A DNA stretch of 64,000 nt from Prototheca cutis (lineage: Eukaryota > Chlorophyta > Trebouxiophyceae > Chlorellales > Chlorellaceae), in contig BCIH01000002.1 in the NCBI GenBank assembly GCA_002897115.2, positions 827,442 through 891,441 on the forward strand. The letters run 5' to 3'. The notes under the pieces were generated by a model. It did no database searches, had not been told where the DNA came from, and saw only the letters and a list, made by a program, of their open reading frames with translations. How positions within the stretch are numbered: position 1 is the first letter of the stretch; every line of letters starts with the position of its first letter. Positions 22,867 through 35,442 of this stretch are shown in pieces. A program made the translations under genes and the position numbers.

Positions 22867-24464
22867 TCAGGCTGTCGTGGGGACCGGCTGCTGCGCTGGA
22901 AGGTCCCAGCCTGCGGCTTGGCACAGCTTGAGGGCCTGCTCCTGCCGCTCGATCGTGTCTTGCAGCAGCTCGTACCGGTCAACATCAAAATTCGCCTTGG
23001 CAAACGCATTCTTCTGTGCATTGCATTTTTTTGAAGGGCGGTGGAACAGCTGGCGAGAGATCTTTTGCATCTGACCTCACCAGCTCCCCAACCACCTCCC
23101 ACCNGCCTAGAAAATATCTGTCCCAACTACCGGACGGCAGACGCCACCGCGCACCTCCCAGCCGCTGATCATGCGCTGGTGCATCTCGCTCCAGGTGAAC
23201 TCGCGCTGGTGATGCATGTACCAGAGGTACGACAGGATGGAAGTCGTCCCCGTCACGAAAAAGCCAATAGGCTCCTACACGGCGTGGGAGGGGTCGGTCG
23301 ATCCGGGGGTTTGGCAGTCTTTGATGCAGGAAAAAACAAGGGTCCGCCAGCGGGAGCAACGACCCAGGCACTGCCAACACTCCCCACTGACTCACCACAA
23401 CATCCCAGGATAGTTCCCAGTAGGTCAGGCGAAAGAGCACTGCCCACGGCAGCGTCAGCGCCCCCAGCCCCACCCACTGCGCCGCGCGGTGCTTCCTGAC
23501 ATCGCATGCGCAGGGAAGAAAGAGCGGCGGGTTTGCGTTGACATCGTCATTGGAGCGAGCGGGCGAGCAAGACCCTGGGTCGTGCGCAACCACAACCCCA
23601 CCAAATCTTCTCTCAGTCGCACACACAACACGCTCAGCACCATTTGACGAGACGTTCGATGCGCCGACGTTCTACNTCCAGAATGGCCTTTTCCGCTCGT
23701 GCCCGATCCAGCTGTGCCTGAATGGAGCCCCGATCGCCCGGAAGCACGCTCATCACGGCCAGTGCCACCTCGCCAGGGTCAAGGTACACCAGGCCCCCCT
23801 GGCGTAGGATCAGGCCCGATGTTGCCAGTGCCGCCAGGCTTCTATCCACCGTGTGTGGGTCTCCAACTCCAGTGCTGCCGGGGGGATGGGACGGTGGCGG
23901 GGGGGGATAAAGGAAAAACTTGAGGCCACAAGCCAGTCCATCGACCCATCGCTCAGGGTATTCTGCAACAATGAATGTGCCTACCACTTCTCCATGCATG
24001 CCATATGGCACGCCCCGAAGCTGCCGAAGCTCACATGTCGAAGCACATGGAGCGGCCAAAGCCAACTGCCCCGCACCTGTCCTTGTATCGTTGTGCAAGG
24101 TCACCATAGGTCAGCACTTTGTGTTTGTGCTTGAGTGCATTGAGTTCTGCCAAAAAGCTCTGTGCCTGGACGCTCTGCGCCTTTTTTGGAGGGGGGAGGG
24201 GTTCAAGCTCGGCCAAGGTCTTTGCCACAGCACTTGCTGGCCGGGCTAGGTCCCATGGATGCACCGTGGCACCAGTTCCGCCTCATGCAGACAGTTTCCG
24301 ACCTGAAGAATCTCTTTGGTATCAATAATGTCTTTTTGAGGAGGATCCGCGCTGAAGTGGCGTTGCCATGTCCGTGGCGCAGCGCATGGTGCGCCCCGGA
24401 AAGGGGTCGTCCCTGCTCTCGGGAGGAGCCGCTTCCGCAGCGAGGGCGCCACCCGTCGCCACAT
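22867..24464 (-). CDS. MCU: mitochondrial calcium uniporter pore subunit (MCU)
   Basis: Ca2+ channel of the inner mitochondrial membrane. Six exons, 24303..24464, 24077..24174, 23641..23874, 23396..23495, 23155..23274 and 22867..23013, close in frame to 286 residues. Exon 1 begins MWRRVAPSLRKRLLPRAGTT and is an Arg-rich mitochondrial presequence ending near RHFSA. The matrix domain contains LTYGDLAQRYKD and LVYLDPGEVALAV, then a coiled coil (RARAEKAIL.VERRRIERL). Two membrane helices flank the pore loop: WVGLGALTLPWAVLFRLTYW and GFFVTGTTSILSYLWYMHH. The pore motif reads WDVVEP rather than the usual WD(I/V)MEP. The motif spans a splice junction (GTG|GAG), and the flanking acceptor and donor are clear. 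The C-terminal helix DVDRYELLQDTIERQEQALK is typical. Confidence 0.9.
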
Positions 24465-24822
24465 CAGCGTCCCATGCAGTGGCTCAGTGCACAATGCAAC
24501 GTGCTCAGATAGGCTCCCCTGGAGAGGTACTTGTTGGTATAGGTGCTTGGGGATGCGCGACAAGACATTTCCGAGATCAGCATCGGATGCCATTTCAGGA
24601 TTTGAAGCCGCATTCCTTCCACCATTCCCCCAGCGAGCAAGCACGCAGCCCACTCCCCATTGCCAATTCGCATGGCCATTTGAAGAAATCATCGACGTAC
24701 ATTGGTTGAGGAAGCTTGATGTGTTTGCAGGGAAGCGTGACCTGCCTCCCCGGCCTGAAGTGATCTAGCCCCAGTGGGAGTGGCCCGATGCCCGGCTAGG
24801 CACGGTGCCTGCTGTGATAAAC

Positions 24823-26293
24823 ATGGTTACCAAGACGGAAAAGAACACAAACTCGAAACAGAAGGATGCTGTACTGGAGCAGAAGAGCCCCGCCGAGTTC
24901 TTCGCCGACAATCGCAACATCGCTGGCTTCGACAATGTGCGCAGAGGCGGCTGAGTTGTCAGTCGGTCGGTTGAGGGTGGCCCTTCATTGTTGCGCTTCG
25001 GGAATGCTCACGTGCTACCACTGCACGGCTATTGAGGTTGAGACATCTGGGTACGCAGTGTGTTGCCAGAATGTATGTTGGGTCCTTCATGCAATACATC
25101 ACCGCCGCTGTTGTCCACCACAGCCCGGCAAATGCCTCTACACGACTGTGCGAGAGCTGGTGGAAAACTCATTGGACTCCGCTGAAGGCATCAGGGTACT
25201 GCCAGACCTGGAAATCACAATGTAGGGGTGGGGCTTAGTTGTGTCCTTTCTTGGGTGCGGCTCTTTCCTATCAGTTGGCTGTGGGGATTGGGCTGCTGAG
25301 AGCTGGTATGGCCGGCTCTGCTGGGGACTCCAGTCCTCATCCAAGACCTTCTTCATCAGCAGCCTCCAACCCCGCTCACTCCGCACCTTGACAGTGAGGA
25401 GATGAGCCAGCAGACGCTCAACCGTCTGCGTGGCATCGACAACCCGGACCGTATCGATGAGGCGCTGTATCATGACTATGAGACTGAAGCTGACCGGCAG
25501 GCACGGTGCTGTCGTTTGGAGGGCTTATGGTGTTGTCAGTCCCCTGACTGACCGCATTGGTAGTGGTGCTATCGTTTGGGAGCTGGCGTGTGGAAGGTGC
25601 CAAGCTCCCATCCATCCCAGCAACCAACCTGCAGAAGCGAGAGGCTAAAGAAGCACGGGAACTCGAGAAACTCGGCGCCAAGGTGCGATGTGCTTGACTG
25701 TTGAGGGAAAGAGTACTGCTGCTGGCAATAGGATGTCCTCGCCTTGGATGCCAGCCACTACTCTGTGATGTTCGTTGACCACTGCAATCTCAAAGGAAAA
25801 GAGTAGAATCGATTCATCTCGCCTGCAACCTTTCCAGGGGGGAGAGACTGGTGGCCCAGCGGACAGGGCCGCCGCCCGGCCCGGCGGACCTGGCCGAGGG
25901 GAAAAGATGTTTTACCGCATCACTGTCAAGGTTGGTAGCTCTCAGTGTGTTTGCTTGTCACCCCCCGCTGCTGAACTCATTGTAGGACCCATGCACAGAT
26001 CCTTCTACTTGCAACAAATGAAACTCTCTCCCCCCCTCTCACAAAAATTTCCCACTGCTACTTGAAAAGGACAATGGTGCGGGCATGGTGCACGGCCAGA
26101 TCCCAGACATGCTGGGTCGTGTGCTGAGCGGGACCAAGTATGGCGTGGCACAGACCCGTGGCAAGTTTGGCCTGGGTGCCAAGATGGCGCTGATTTGGTC
26201 CAAGCTGTCCACGGGCCTCCCTATCACCGTCCACTCCGCGCGGCGCGGCGCCGCTTCTCAATCTTACTACCGCCTCGACATCGACATCCAAAA

Positions 26294-26385
<92 letters not shown>

Positions 26386-28127
26386 GGGGGGGGGTCGGTC
26401 TCTGTGCCCCCTTGGACCATTGGCATCCTTGCCAACAAGCTCAATTGTCCCAAACAGTTTCATTTTACACACTCAAAAACAAACCTCCCCCCAAAAACAT
26501 AAACACCTCGATAGGAATCTGCCCAACGTGCACGAGCAGAAGCTGCTGGACAACCCAGACCGCTGGCATGGCGCCGAGCTCAGTCTGATCATCGCGGGCA
26601 ATTGGCAATACTACCGGGCCAAGGTCCTCAAGTACCTGCAGCTCATCGCCGTCATCACGCCCTATGCCGAGGTTGGTGGGTGGGTGGGTGGGTGACGGAA
26701 GGATTGTTAAATTTTTTATGTTTGAGCACAGAGGGTGGTCCAGGCTGCGCAGGACTGGCCGTCATCCGGGAGGGGCAGAAGAACAGCTCAGGATGCCGGC
26801 ATGCAGAGCGGTTGATAAGCGGACACCCCCAATTGAACCAAAAAACCACCACTGCTGNAGTTCAAGTTTTCTTTCCGGGCCGAGGACCCCCGGCACAATC
26901 TGGACTTCACGTTTCAGCGCCGGACAGATGTCATGGCTCCACCGCCCCGGGTGTGTGCTTGACCGAGGACAATGGTGATGTTTTGTTTTGGCCCACCAGC
27001 GGCCAAGTTGGGTTTTGTGCTGTCAACAGCGTGCNACTGCCAAAAGACAATGTTTGCGACGAGCCCCCTCGCACTCACAATCGCAGATCATCAAGCACCA
27101 TCCGGCTTCGGTTGACTTGGAACTGATCAAGCGCCTTGCAGCAGGCAGTCCAGACACCACGCTGCTGAGCTTCCTGTGCAAGCAGTTTGCCTGCATCTCC
27201 CGTGACCTCGCAGGTCTGTCGGCGTTGGTCATGTGGGCATTGGTCATGTGGGGGGTGGCTGGCTGTATTCTGTCACTGCTTTGTGAGAGGCGATGCTCCC
27301 TTTGCTCGTGCTCGTATGTGTAGGGGCAGGACCCCTGATCTGCAGCCACTCGCTGGGTGGGGCACCGGGGCCACTGTGAACCATCACGCACTCTGCACAG
27401 GTAGGATTGTGGATGAGATGCAGGCGGGCATCTCGGCAGACACACTGACCGGCGAGCTGGGGGACAAGGCGCTCATCCGGCTGCACCAGCTGCTGCATGA
27501 AGTCAAATTCCCGGATCCCTCTGGCGACCACCTGAGTCCCGCGGGCGAATACAACCTCCGACTGGGCATCCTCAAGGAGTTTGGGCCAGAACTGGTGGCT
27601 ACGCACCAGGGGGAGACCAGGGTGCACGACGGGCATGCCTTTTTAGTGGAGGCGGGGGNTAGTCTGGGGGGCAAGAACGTCAAGCCGGGAGTCAACATCC
27701 ACCGATTTGCCAATCGTATCCCGCTCCTGTTTGAGGTGTGCTTGCGCCCCGGAGTGTGTGGGTACTTTGGGACTTTTCTGGGTGCTTTTTGTCTTGGGTA
27801 TGAGACGATGATGACGATGGTGGGCAATGTGAGTTTTTTTGGTGATGTCCTGTTCCTCAGGGGAATGGGTTGAGCTGGAGAAGAGTCTGCCACCAACTGC
27901 ATGCACCCAACACGTCCCTTTCCTCCCTCAACTGCCACCCAAAAAAACCGGCTGCAATAGGCCGGCTCGGACGTGATCACCCGCACCGCGCTCAAACGCA
28001 TCAACTGGCCGACGTACAAGATCAATTCCACAACGGATCGAGTGGGCGTGTTTGTGTCCATTGTGTCCACGAAAATCCCGTTCAAGGGCGCGGGCAAAGA
28101 GTACATCGGTGAGCGTGGAGCGCGGGG

Positions 28128-28214
<87 letters not shown>

Positions 28215-29168
28215 GAGAAGCCATAGTCATCTGGACATGTGCTCATCCCCCCAGGTAACAAAACCCACACACCTGCAGCCGACGACATCGAGGTGATGCA
28301 GGCGGCGGTGCGGATGGCGTTGCAGTCGTGCTGCGTGCAGCTCAAGGGAAAACTCGTTCGACAGGCTGCCGCCAGGGAGCAAGCACAACGCAAACGGGCG
28401 CTGACAAAGTACATTCCAAACGTCGCTGCGGCCATCTACGNCGTGCTTTCCAACATCGCTGTCAAGCCCCAAGGTGCACTGGATTTCCTGCGTGTTTGCG
28501 TTTGGAGATTGGGCCAGCGTGTCTTGGCAGCTCTGAACCGGCGGGCATTTCTAGTGAGGTGCCGCCTTGCATGAGACGACCACCAGGGGCCTGCCAGATG
28601 GGACGCATGCATTCGTCTCACAGCTTGTGACCTGTGCCAACCGGCAGGTTTTCCTTTAAAAACAATAAAATTCCACCACCGACCAATGCAGCCAAGCGGG
28701 CTCGTTTGGGCGCTGCCGAGCGTGACCTCCTGGACCAAGTCAAGAATGGCTTGGTGACAGAGAAACGACTTGCAGCCTGTCTCACAGATCACATCGAGCG
28801 CATCGACACTGACATGGGGTGGGGGGGGGGGGGGGGGGGGGAGATTGGAATTGCAGGATTTGTAGGGGCATTTCATGAACCTTGGGACCCCTGGACTGGG
28901 CTGGAATACTGTTTGTTGGGGTGGGACTGGATCGTTGAAGACCGTTGGGGGAATTGCAGGGGAAAGGGATCACGCAACAGACCATCAACCACATGAGCGA
29001 ATGGCTAAAACTCAGCTGCCATATTCACAGGCGCTGGAATATCAGATGCAGCAGGGCGTGACAGAGTCTCAAAGGGTGGACGCCTTTATCCGGCCATATG
29101 CTGAATCGGTTCACAAGTATGGACCGGTCACAGCCAACACCGTGGCCAGTATCCAACTCCTCATCTGA
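24823..29168 (+). CDS. TOP6B: DNA topoisomerase VI subunit B (TOP6B)
   Basis: ATP-binding GHKL subunit of the plant/archaeal topoisomerase VI, which in plants drives endoreduplication. Exons: 24823..24936, 25124..25221, 25395..25500, 25635..25682, 25838..25930 (start tentative), 26070..26293, 26515..26671, 26861..26950, 27087..27213, 27401..27735, 27961..28108, 28255..28473, 28692..about 28819 and 29031..29168. All joins except the last close in frame. Motifs: SPAEFFADNRNIAGFDN, ELVENSLDSAEGI (N box), DNGAGMVHGQIPDMLGRV, and TRGKFGLGAKMALIWSK (G box). Later, IKHHPASVDLELIKRL and KYIPNVAAAIY match plant TOP6B. The intron after exon 3 uses a GC donor (CAG|GCACGG). The final intron begins in a 21-base G run, so its donor is unresolved. 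Subunit A is not in the window. Confidence 0.93.
26298..26383. repeat. (TG)43 microsatellite at TOP6B 5' splice site
   Basis: The tract begins inside the donor sequence AAAGTGAGTGTGTG of TOP6B exon 6. Confidence 0.95.
28129..28213. repeat. poly-G run of 85 bases in TOP6B intron
   Basis: Uninterrupted G on the coding strand, starting 20 bases after the donor at 28109 and ending about 41 bases before the acceptor at 28254. Confidence 0.95.
28821..28841. repeat. poly-G run of 21 bases at TOP6B last intron
   Basis: Follows the exon end ...GACATGGGGT; obscures the donor of the last intron. Confidence 0.9.
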
Positions 29169-29258
29169 GGGTGAGCGTTGCAGTGAGTGCACTGTGCTAC
29201 CCTGATACCTGTCTGCCTCTCTGCTTACCATAATCAGCAAGAAACTGTGTGCCCTCGT

Positions 29259-29263
29259 TTACA
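29259..29263 (-). terminator. putative TGTAA polyadenylation signal of POL5
   Basis: TGTAA on the minus strand about 190 bases after the POL5 stop. Confidence 0.35.
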
Positions 29264-29453
29264 AGTGGTGACACTTGCTGAATGAATCAGGCCGAGTCAA
29301 TCAGATCGCAGTGGACGCAGGGAGCAACCCCTGTGCGTGTGGATCTGCCACGCTCAAAGTCAGGAAAGAGCAACGAGCCAGTGATGACACCATCACATTG
29401 TCCGATCTCAGAAGGAAGAAACAAGACACACGAGCGCCAGCTGCATCTTCCGT

Positions 29454-32400
29454 TCATGCCATGCGTTGCTTCTTGCGTGCGGCCTCTGGCAGCGCTGCCA
29501 GGAGCGCTTCCAAGGCATCGATCGCCTTGGCCTGGTTGGGCCCCTTCTTCTCAGTCAGAGCCGGGTCTTCCAGGGATTTCTTAATGGAGGAGCGGATGCC
29601 CCCGGCATCCACCTGCCCTGCGGCCTTCTTCCCACCGGCGAGCAGCGAGACAAGCATCGTGGCGACGGTGGCCGCCTCGGTCAGCCGCGCGGGCTTGCCA
29701 AACGAGCTGACGCTGCATGCCTGGATCAAAAAGGCATTGACCAGGGGGACATGCTTCTCTAGGAGGTTGGAAACCTCACTGGCGCTACTGCTCTTGAGCA
29801 GGAGCTTGAGCACGCCGACGCCCTCGGCACGGACAAACTCGCTGCGGGCGGCGACGGTGCCTTCCAGCAGCGGCACTGCCAAGCTCGGAGCCAGCACCGG
29901 CACGCGGTCCAACAGATCTATGAAGAAGGCATGGCCGAGCCGTGTACGGTGGCTGGTCAGCAGGTCCTTGACGGCCAACTGCACCGATGCAGTGGCCTCG
30001 GCAGTTGGTGTGCCGGGCTTTGTTCTATCGGGTGCATTTGCAACGAGCGCACGGACGAGGTAGACGTAGCCGGCCCTCGCGGCACGCTCGACCTGGGTGT
30101 CTGCACTGCGTGAAGCCAGGTACAGCGCGCGCTTCAGTGCCGCGGCAGCTGTTTCGGCATCTACAGCACCCTCCACCCCGGCGGGCTTGCACTTGGGAAG
30201 GCGCTGCGTGATGAGTGCGGCAAGCTTGGAGGCCACGACGACTGAGCCGCTGGGCCGCGCCGCGGTGACCAGCCCATTCAGCAGCGGGACCACAGCCATG
30301 ACTGACAACGGCGATGCCGGCACCTGTGAATTTAAGTTCGTCAGCTTGTTAGGGATTGGTGAGGTGATGGCGATGTATTGAAGGGATCTGCGTTTCTACT
30401 TTCTTCAAGAGCTGCTGCAGAAGACACAGTGCCGGAAACAACCCCACCCATGAGACCCCCTTACACAGCAGACAACACAGAAACATATTACACAAGTACC
30501 TTTTTGAAGAATATCTCCAGGAGCACGACGACGCGGAGGCGGAACTGCTCCAGTTGCTCCATGGCTGCCTTGGTCCTGCCGCCGGCGCCGGCCTTGAGCG
30601 AGGCGAAATACNCCCCCAGGTGCTTGTCCATGCGGAACATCTCCGCATCCGTCGCGTTGTCCGAATCGGAATCGATATCATCTGAATTCGCGCCGGTGGT
30701 TCCAGCCAAGGCTGCCTCGATGGCATCGTCCTCCTGATCGCCATTGGCGCTGGTGCTAGGCTCCTCCTCCTCCTCGTCGGAGCTGGAGCCCTCNCTCTCC
30801 TCCTCTTCATCGTCGCTTGCTTCCTCTTCATCGCTCTCCTCCTCATCGTCGTCGCCGCCACCGAGTNCGCCGCCAGGGCCGCTGGCACTGACGCTCAGCA
30901 CCGCAAGCATGTCTTCCAGGCCTGAATGGGCAGGCAGGGTTGGGATGGCGGCCGTGCTTCAGCGTGTGTTTCAGGATGGGCCGCGACGGCTGAATGTGCT
31001 CATTGACAATCAGCCGCCTGGCTTTTCTTCTCCGGCGCGAGTGCAGTACCAACGAGAATCCCTCCCTCCCTTCAAACACACTCAAGCATACAAAAATCTA
31101 TACATCCCATCACAGCAGTAGTACCTGTGGCTGTGAGGCTGCCCGCAAACACACGGAACACTGCCTCGCAGGCATCCCTCAGCGCTGCAGAGGGCAGTGG
31201 GGAGTAGGACCGGGACAGCAGACTCAGCAGCACGTCCACAAGCACATCATGCCAATGACCTTCGGAATCCTCTTCCTCCTCCTCGGATTCGTCCTTGTCA
31301 ATGGGCGAGTCACCAGCACCACTGCCGCCTGCGGCAGCAGACGTGGCCACACGTTCGAGATCGGCCCCGACTTCGGCAGGGATGCACTCGGCATCGGCCC
31401 AGGCATACAGCTGCAGAATGCCCGCCAGGTGGGTGAGCGCCTCGCGTTGCGCAGCTGACAGCGAGGCTGTTGCGGTGTCATCGGCCAGTGAACTCCGCAG
31501 CGCGGCCACGCCCGCCGCGCTTTCTTGCTCGGCCGCACGCAGTGCCGTGGCGCTGTGCTCCACCCAGGCCAGCAGGCCCGGCAGCGGGCTCTGCATCGCT
31601 GCTGTGCTTGAGGCATTGTTTCCTGACTTCTTCTTTCCATTGCCGCCAGCGCGCTGCTGTGCTGCCGCACGCTTGGCCAAGAGATCGACGGCCGCGATGA
31701 GCCGCGCGGCCGCCGTGGAACTCACCGCTTCGGCCGCCGGCCGGCAGGCCACCAGCGTCTGCAGAGCTGGGTCCGGCGCGGCCCCTGTGGGTGCAGCCTT
31801 CTTGGCACTGGTCTTGCCCTGCACGTGATTGTGTGAGAAGAACGTCGTTTCTTGGAGTGTGCTGCTGTTACCACAGCCAGCACCCCCGATCAGTCCAGCC
31901 AGTCACACCCTGCCCAAGCAACAACAGCAGCGCTCCGCTGATCAAGGAACCAACAGACCTGCTTGCGGGGAGTTGGTGCTGCAGTGATGCCCTTGGCCCC
32001 CTTAACGACGCTTTCGTGCTCGGGATCCAGGAAAGCAAGAGCCGCCAGGGTCCTCAGAATGAGCTCTGACGTTTGCATGCTGATGCCCGTCTGCTTGGCA
32101 ACGCACCATAGACCCTCAATTGCCGCCCTGGCCGCCAGAGGGGCCGCACCCTCGTCCTCGTCGTTTTCGCCTTCCTCCTCATCCGAATCCTCTTCTTCTT
32201 CTTTGTCGCTGCTTCCAGCAACTGTCGCCGTGGCAGCGCAAGCCCGCTGTAGCGCCGCGAGCTGCTCCCGAGCGAGCTCGTCCAGGCCATTCGCAGCATC
32301 CTGTGCTCCCGTGGTCTTCACGCCGCCGCGTGCCGCGCCGCGGCCGTCGGCGCTTGCCGTGGCAGCACTGCGGCACCGATCCCAGAGGGCTCCACCCGCC

Positions 32401-34624
32401 GAGCGCAGGGCCATGGACAGCGCCAGGCGTTCGGACTGGCGCTCGGCCGCATCGCCGGACAGCAGCGCCGTCAGCGCCTTTTCGCACTTGTAGGCCAGCG
32501 CATGCAGGTAGCTCTTCTTGTTGGTCAGATTTGCGTTGATCACACGCAGCAGATTCGTCGACAGCACAACTTGGACATGCGTTGACCTGCGAGTTCAGAG
32601 GAGTTGTTTGGACAAACATGCTTGGGAAGAGGTGTGGGCGTGTGTACTCCAAGGGATGGTGGGTGGAGACTGTGAGACATGGAAGCACGAGGTGTGGACA
32701 CCCAGACAGTTGCATGCCGCTGTGCCATCAATGCCAAACCGAGCATCCAAAATCCCCTCCCCCCCACCCACACATCAAGAAATAAACACCTGAGCTTTGG
32801 GAGGAGACGGAGGAAGAGCGTGAGGGCCAGGTGCTTCTTAGCGTGAGAAGGCGAGGGCAGGAGCTCACTCTCAACCACTGTCGTCCAGAATGCCGCAAGG
32901 GCGTCGTCCTCGACAGTAGCATGTTCGTCCCCGGGAGCCAGCAGCGCCAGCAGCGTCGGCCAGACGCCATGCAGCACGGGATGGTTGCCTGTCGTGAACC
33001 GCAGCAGCGGCAGCAGGCTCTCCAAGTGACTGGGGTTGAAGAAAGCGCCGCGGGCGGCCGCAGTCGCCGGCGAGGAAGCTGCGAGGTAGTCGGCTGGGGG
33101 GGGGGCGATGCCCGTGGGGAGCAGGGGGCACGCTACCCGCACGTCCGTCGGCAGCAGCGGCCACATGCGCAGCGCAACCTCCAGCATCTGTGTGTGTTGG
33201 TGGTGGTGCATAGACAGATTTGGTTCTTCCACGAGCACATGGTATCCCTTTTCTCATGCCAACGAGGCGATCCTCCTCNGTCGCATCCGACACCACCATC
33301 TCCTCACCTCGGCGCTGGAGTGTTCGATCGGGGCGTCGAGTGCCTCGGACAGGGCGGGACAGCTGTCCAGCACGGCCTTCATTGATGCAGCGTCCTTTTC
33401 ACGCTCAAGCAGCTCCAGCATGACACTCGCTGCATTTTGGGTTTGGAAGAATGCTGCTGTCGCCATCCCACAGCATGTGCCCGCCTGCCTGTTGGGGTCG
33501 GCGNCTGCTCCTGTTCAAACCCACAGATACACACACCTACGCACACAAAACCCTTCAACCCCCCAATGCACCCACGCACACAGCGCCACGGACCTGCAGC
33601 CTCCCGGAAAAAGTGCTTGTCGGCCGAGATGGTCAGCAGGATGCTGATCAACTTCCCCTTGGCTTCCGCATTGGCCTTGACGCCCGAGCGCACGATGGCC
33701 CCGACGGCAAACATCTGTCCCAGCATGTAGTCCCGGACCTCGGCCCCATTGTTCTTGTTGGACGGTTTTTCCAGAAAGGCTGAGAGCAGGAGCAGCACCT
33801 CCCGAGCATCGAGACCAGGCATGCTTTCCAGCAGCAGTGTCAGCGCCAGAGAAAAGCCCTGCCGAGCACCGTCCCGGCCCGAACCCAGGCCGCGCAGTAG
33901 CCGTCGGATGACGTAAGCCTGGATCATGTGTTTTGGGGGGTGGAAGGCGGAATGACAAAGGGCCAGGGATGATATTTTCCTCTCAGAACCATCTGTTTCA
34001 AATCTGCCAGCAAAACACGACAAAAGTCGCCGTCAGCAACAGGCACGAGCACTGCTGCCACCCAGGCATTCCATCCTCTCACTGTGGCCGGGGTGCATGC
34101 CGCCAGCACCGATTCGCCATCCTCTGCATCATGCACTGTTTTTGGAAGCTTGGGCTGCTGCTCAACAACCGAAGCCACCAGCGCTTCAGCTGCAGCCTGC
34201 CGCGTCTCCTGCACATTGGCATGCGGTNNTTNGGGGGAAGGGCGGCCCTTAGGAACGCTGAATCAGCGCATGCACGCAAATCATGCACTGTGTACATGCA
34301 TGCATACAAGAATAGCATGCTCCTATACTTGCCACACGCAGCCCACGCACCGGCTCCAGGCTGGCGAGGTCCCAGAAGTGACCCAGCATCTGCAGAGGCC
34401 AGCAGCGTGAGGAGTTTGTGTCCGTCACTGTGCACAATAACAGCACAAAAAGTCAGCCAATATAATCATAATACGAAGAATTACATACAGAAATCAGCAT
34501 AAACGGCCCCACAGAGTCCTGGCGCAAGCGAATGGGCCCCGGCACCGGCGTGGCTTGCCTTGTCGTCCTTGTCCACGGCGCCCGCGCCACCAGGCGCTTG
34601 GCCCGGAGCGCTCTTGGCGACCAT
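29454..34624 (-). CDS. POL5: DNA polymerase V / MYB-binding protein 1A homologue
   Basis: Large nucleolar HEAT-repeat protein needed for rRNA synthesis (yeast POL5, animal MYBBP1A); despite the name it is not a working polymerase. Ten exons, 34559..34624, 34351..34389, 34083..34208, 33594..33918, 33308..33429, 32790..33187, 31959..32586, 31125..31818, 30500..30921 and 29454..30323, close in frame to 1229 residues. Family stretches include MLGHFWDLASLEP, YVIRRLLRGLGSGRDGARQG, ELLPSPSHAKKHLALTLFLR and NANLTNKKSYLHALAYKCEK. Acidic blocks occur around exon 7, in exon 8, and most strongly at the start of exon 9 (DDDEEESDEEEASDDEEEE). The C-terminus is Lys/Arg-rich (ARKKQRMA). The first intron has a GC donor (AAG|GCAAGC). 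A few Ns fall in exon 9. Confidence 0.92.
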
Positions 34625-35442
34625 GGTTGTATATGTTTATGACTTGGAATGACTTTGCCGAAATCCAGGGGATGGCCTCACGGCGCCATCGAGCACGACA
34701 TGGTGCCTGCTTGCATGTGGCCTGGCTTGTCGCTTTTCTGCCCTCTGTCCGATTGCCGCGCCCTGGAATGTCGTGGCTTCACAGATGAGATCCGGAGGCG
34801 ACATCTCCGGTGTTCACAGAGATGTGGCCCAACACCGTCACTCTGTTTCGCTCTATTAATTTCATCTTTAAACATGAGCATCATTTGCTCCGAGTAAAGC
34901 AAAATTCATGGCTGTTCCTGCTAGAAGGTGCCAGAGAAGCCTCACCGTAGGGCCTCTTATCACGCGGGCATCCTGGAAGCATTGAGAGATTGGCATTTTG
35001 CACCATAAGTCTGATTTTGTAACTCATGATTGCGTGATGACTCCTGAAGCGCTTTGGTTGTGGGATGGGAAACGGTCGACCACCGCCCGCTCATGAATGG
35101 TGTCGGGCAGTGCTCCTCTGTGGGGATACCCAGAAAGATCGTACAAGGAGCGCTGAACCAGCCACATGAAGGCTATAAATAAAATGAACAAGGAATTTAA
35201 CAGTTTGGCATCCCGAAAAAAGTGCACTAGCCAGCAGAGTGTGCAGCTTCGGAGGTCCCAAATTCGATGGATTGCGCATTTTCAAAATCGGATGGAGTTT
35301 CGGATGAGGTATCGGGTCGCTAGGCCCGGAACGCTGAGAACTGAAGACCTCACCGCCGTGCTCGTTGCGACTCGGATACGCTGATCACTGTTCTCTGAAA
35401 CAACCATGCGACTGTAGTGGGGAATCAGAACCCAGCGGCAAC
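34625..35442. other. divergent promoter region, POL5 and RNASEH2A
   Basis: Lower in GC than its surroundings. Two short AT-rich stretches (34850-34880, 35165-35215) are seen but no exon. Confidence 0.4.

Noticed and set aside
26298..26590. Val-Cys and Thr-His repeat proteins
   Set aside because: Translations of the TG microsatellite; the same applies at 5633-5780.
27928..28296. poly-Pro or poly-Gly proteins
   Set aside because: Translations of the 85-base G tract inside a TOP6B intron.
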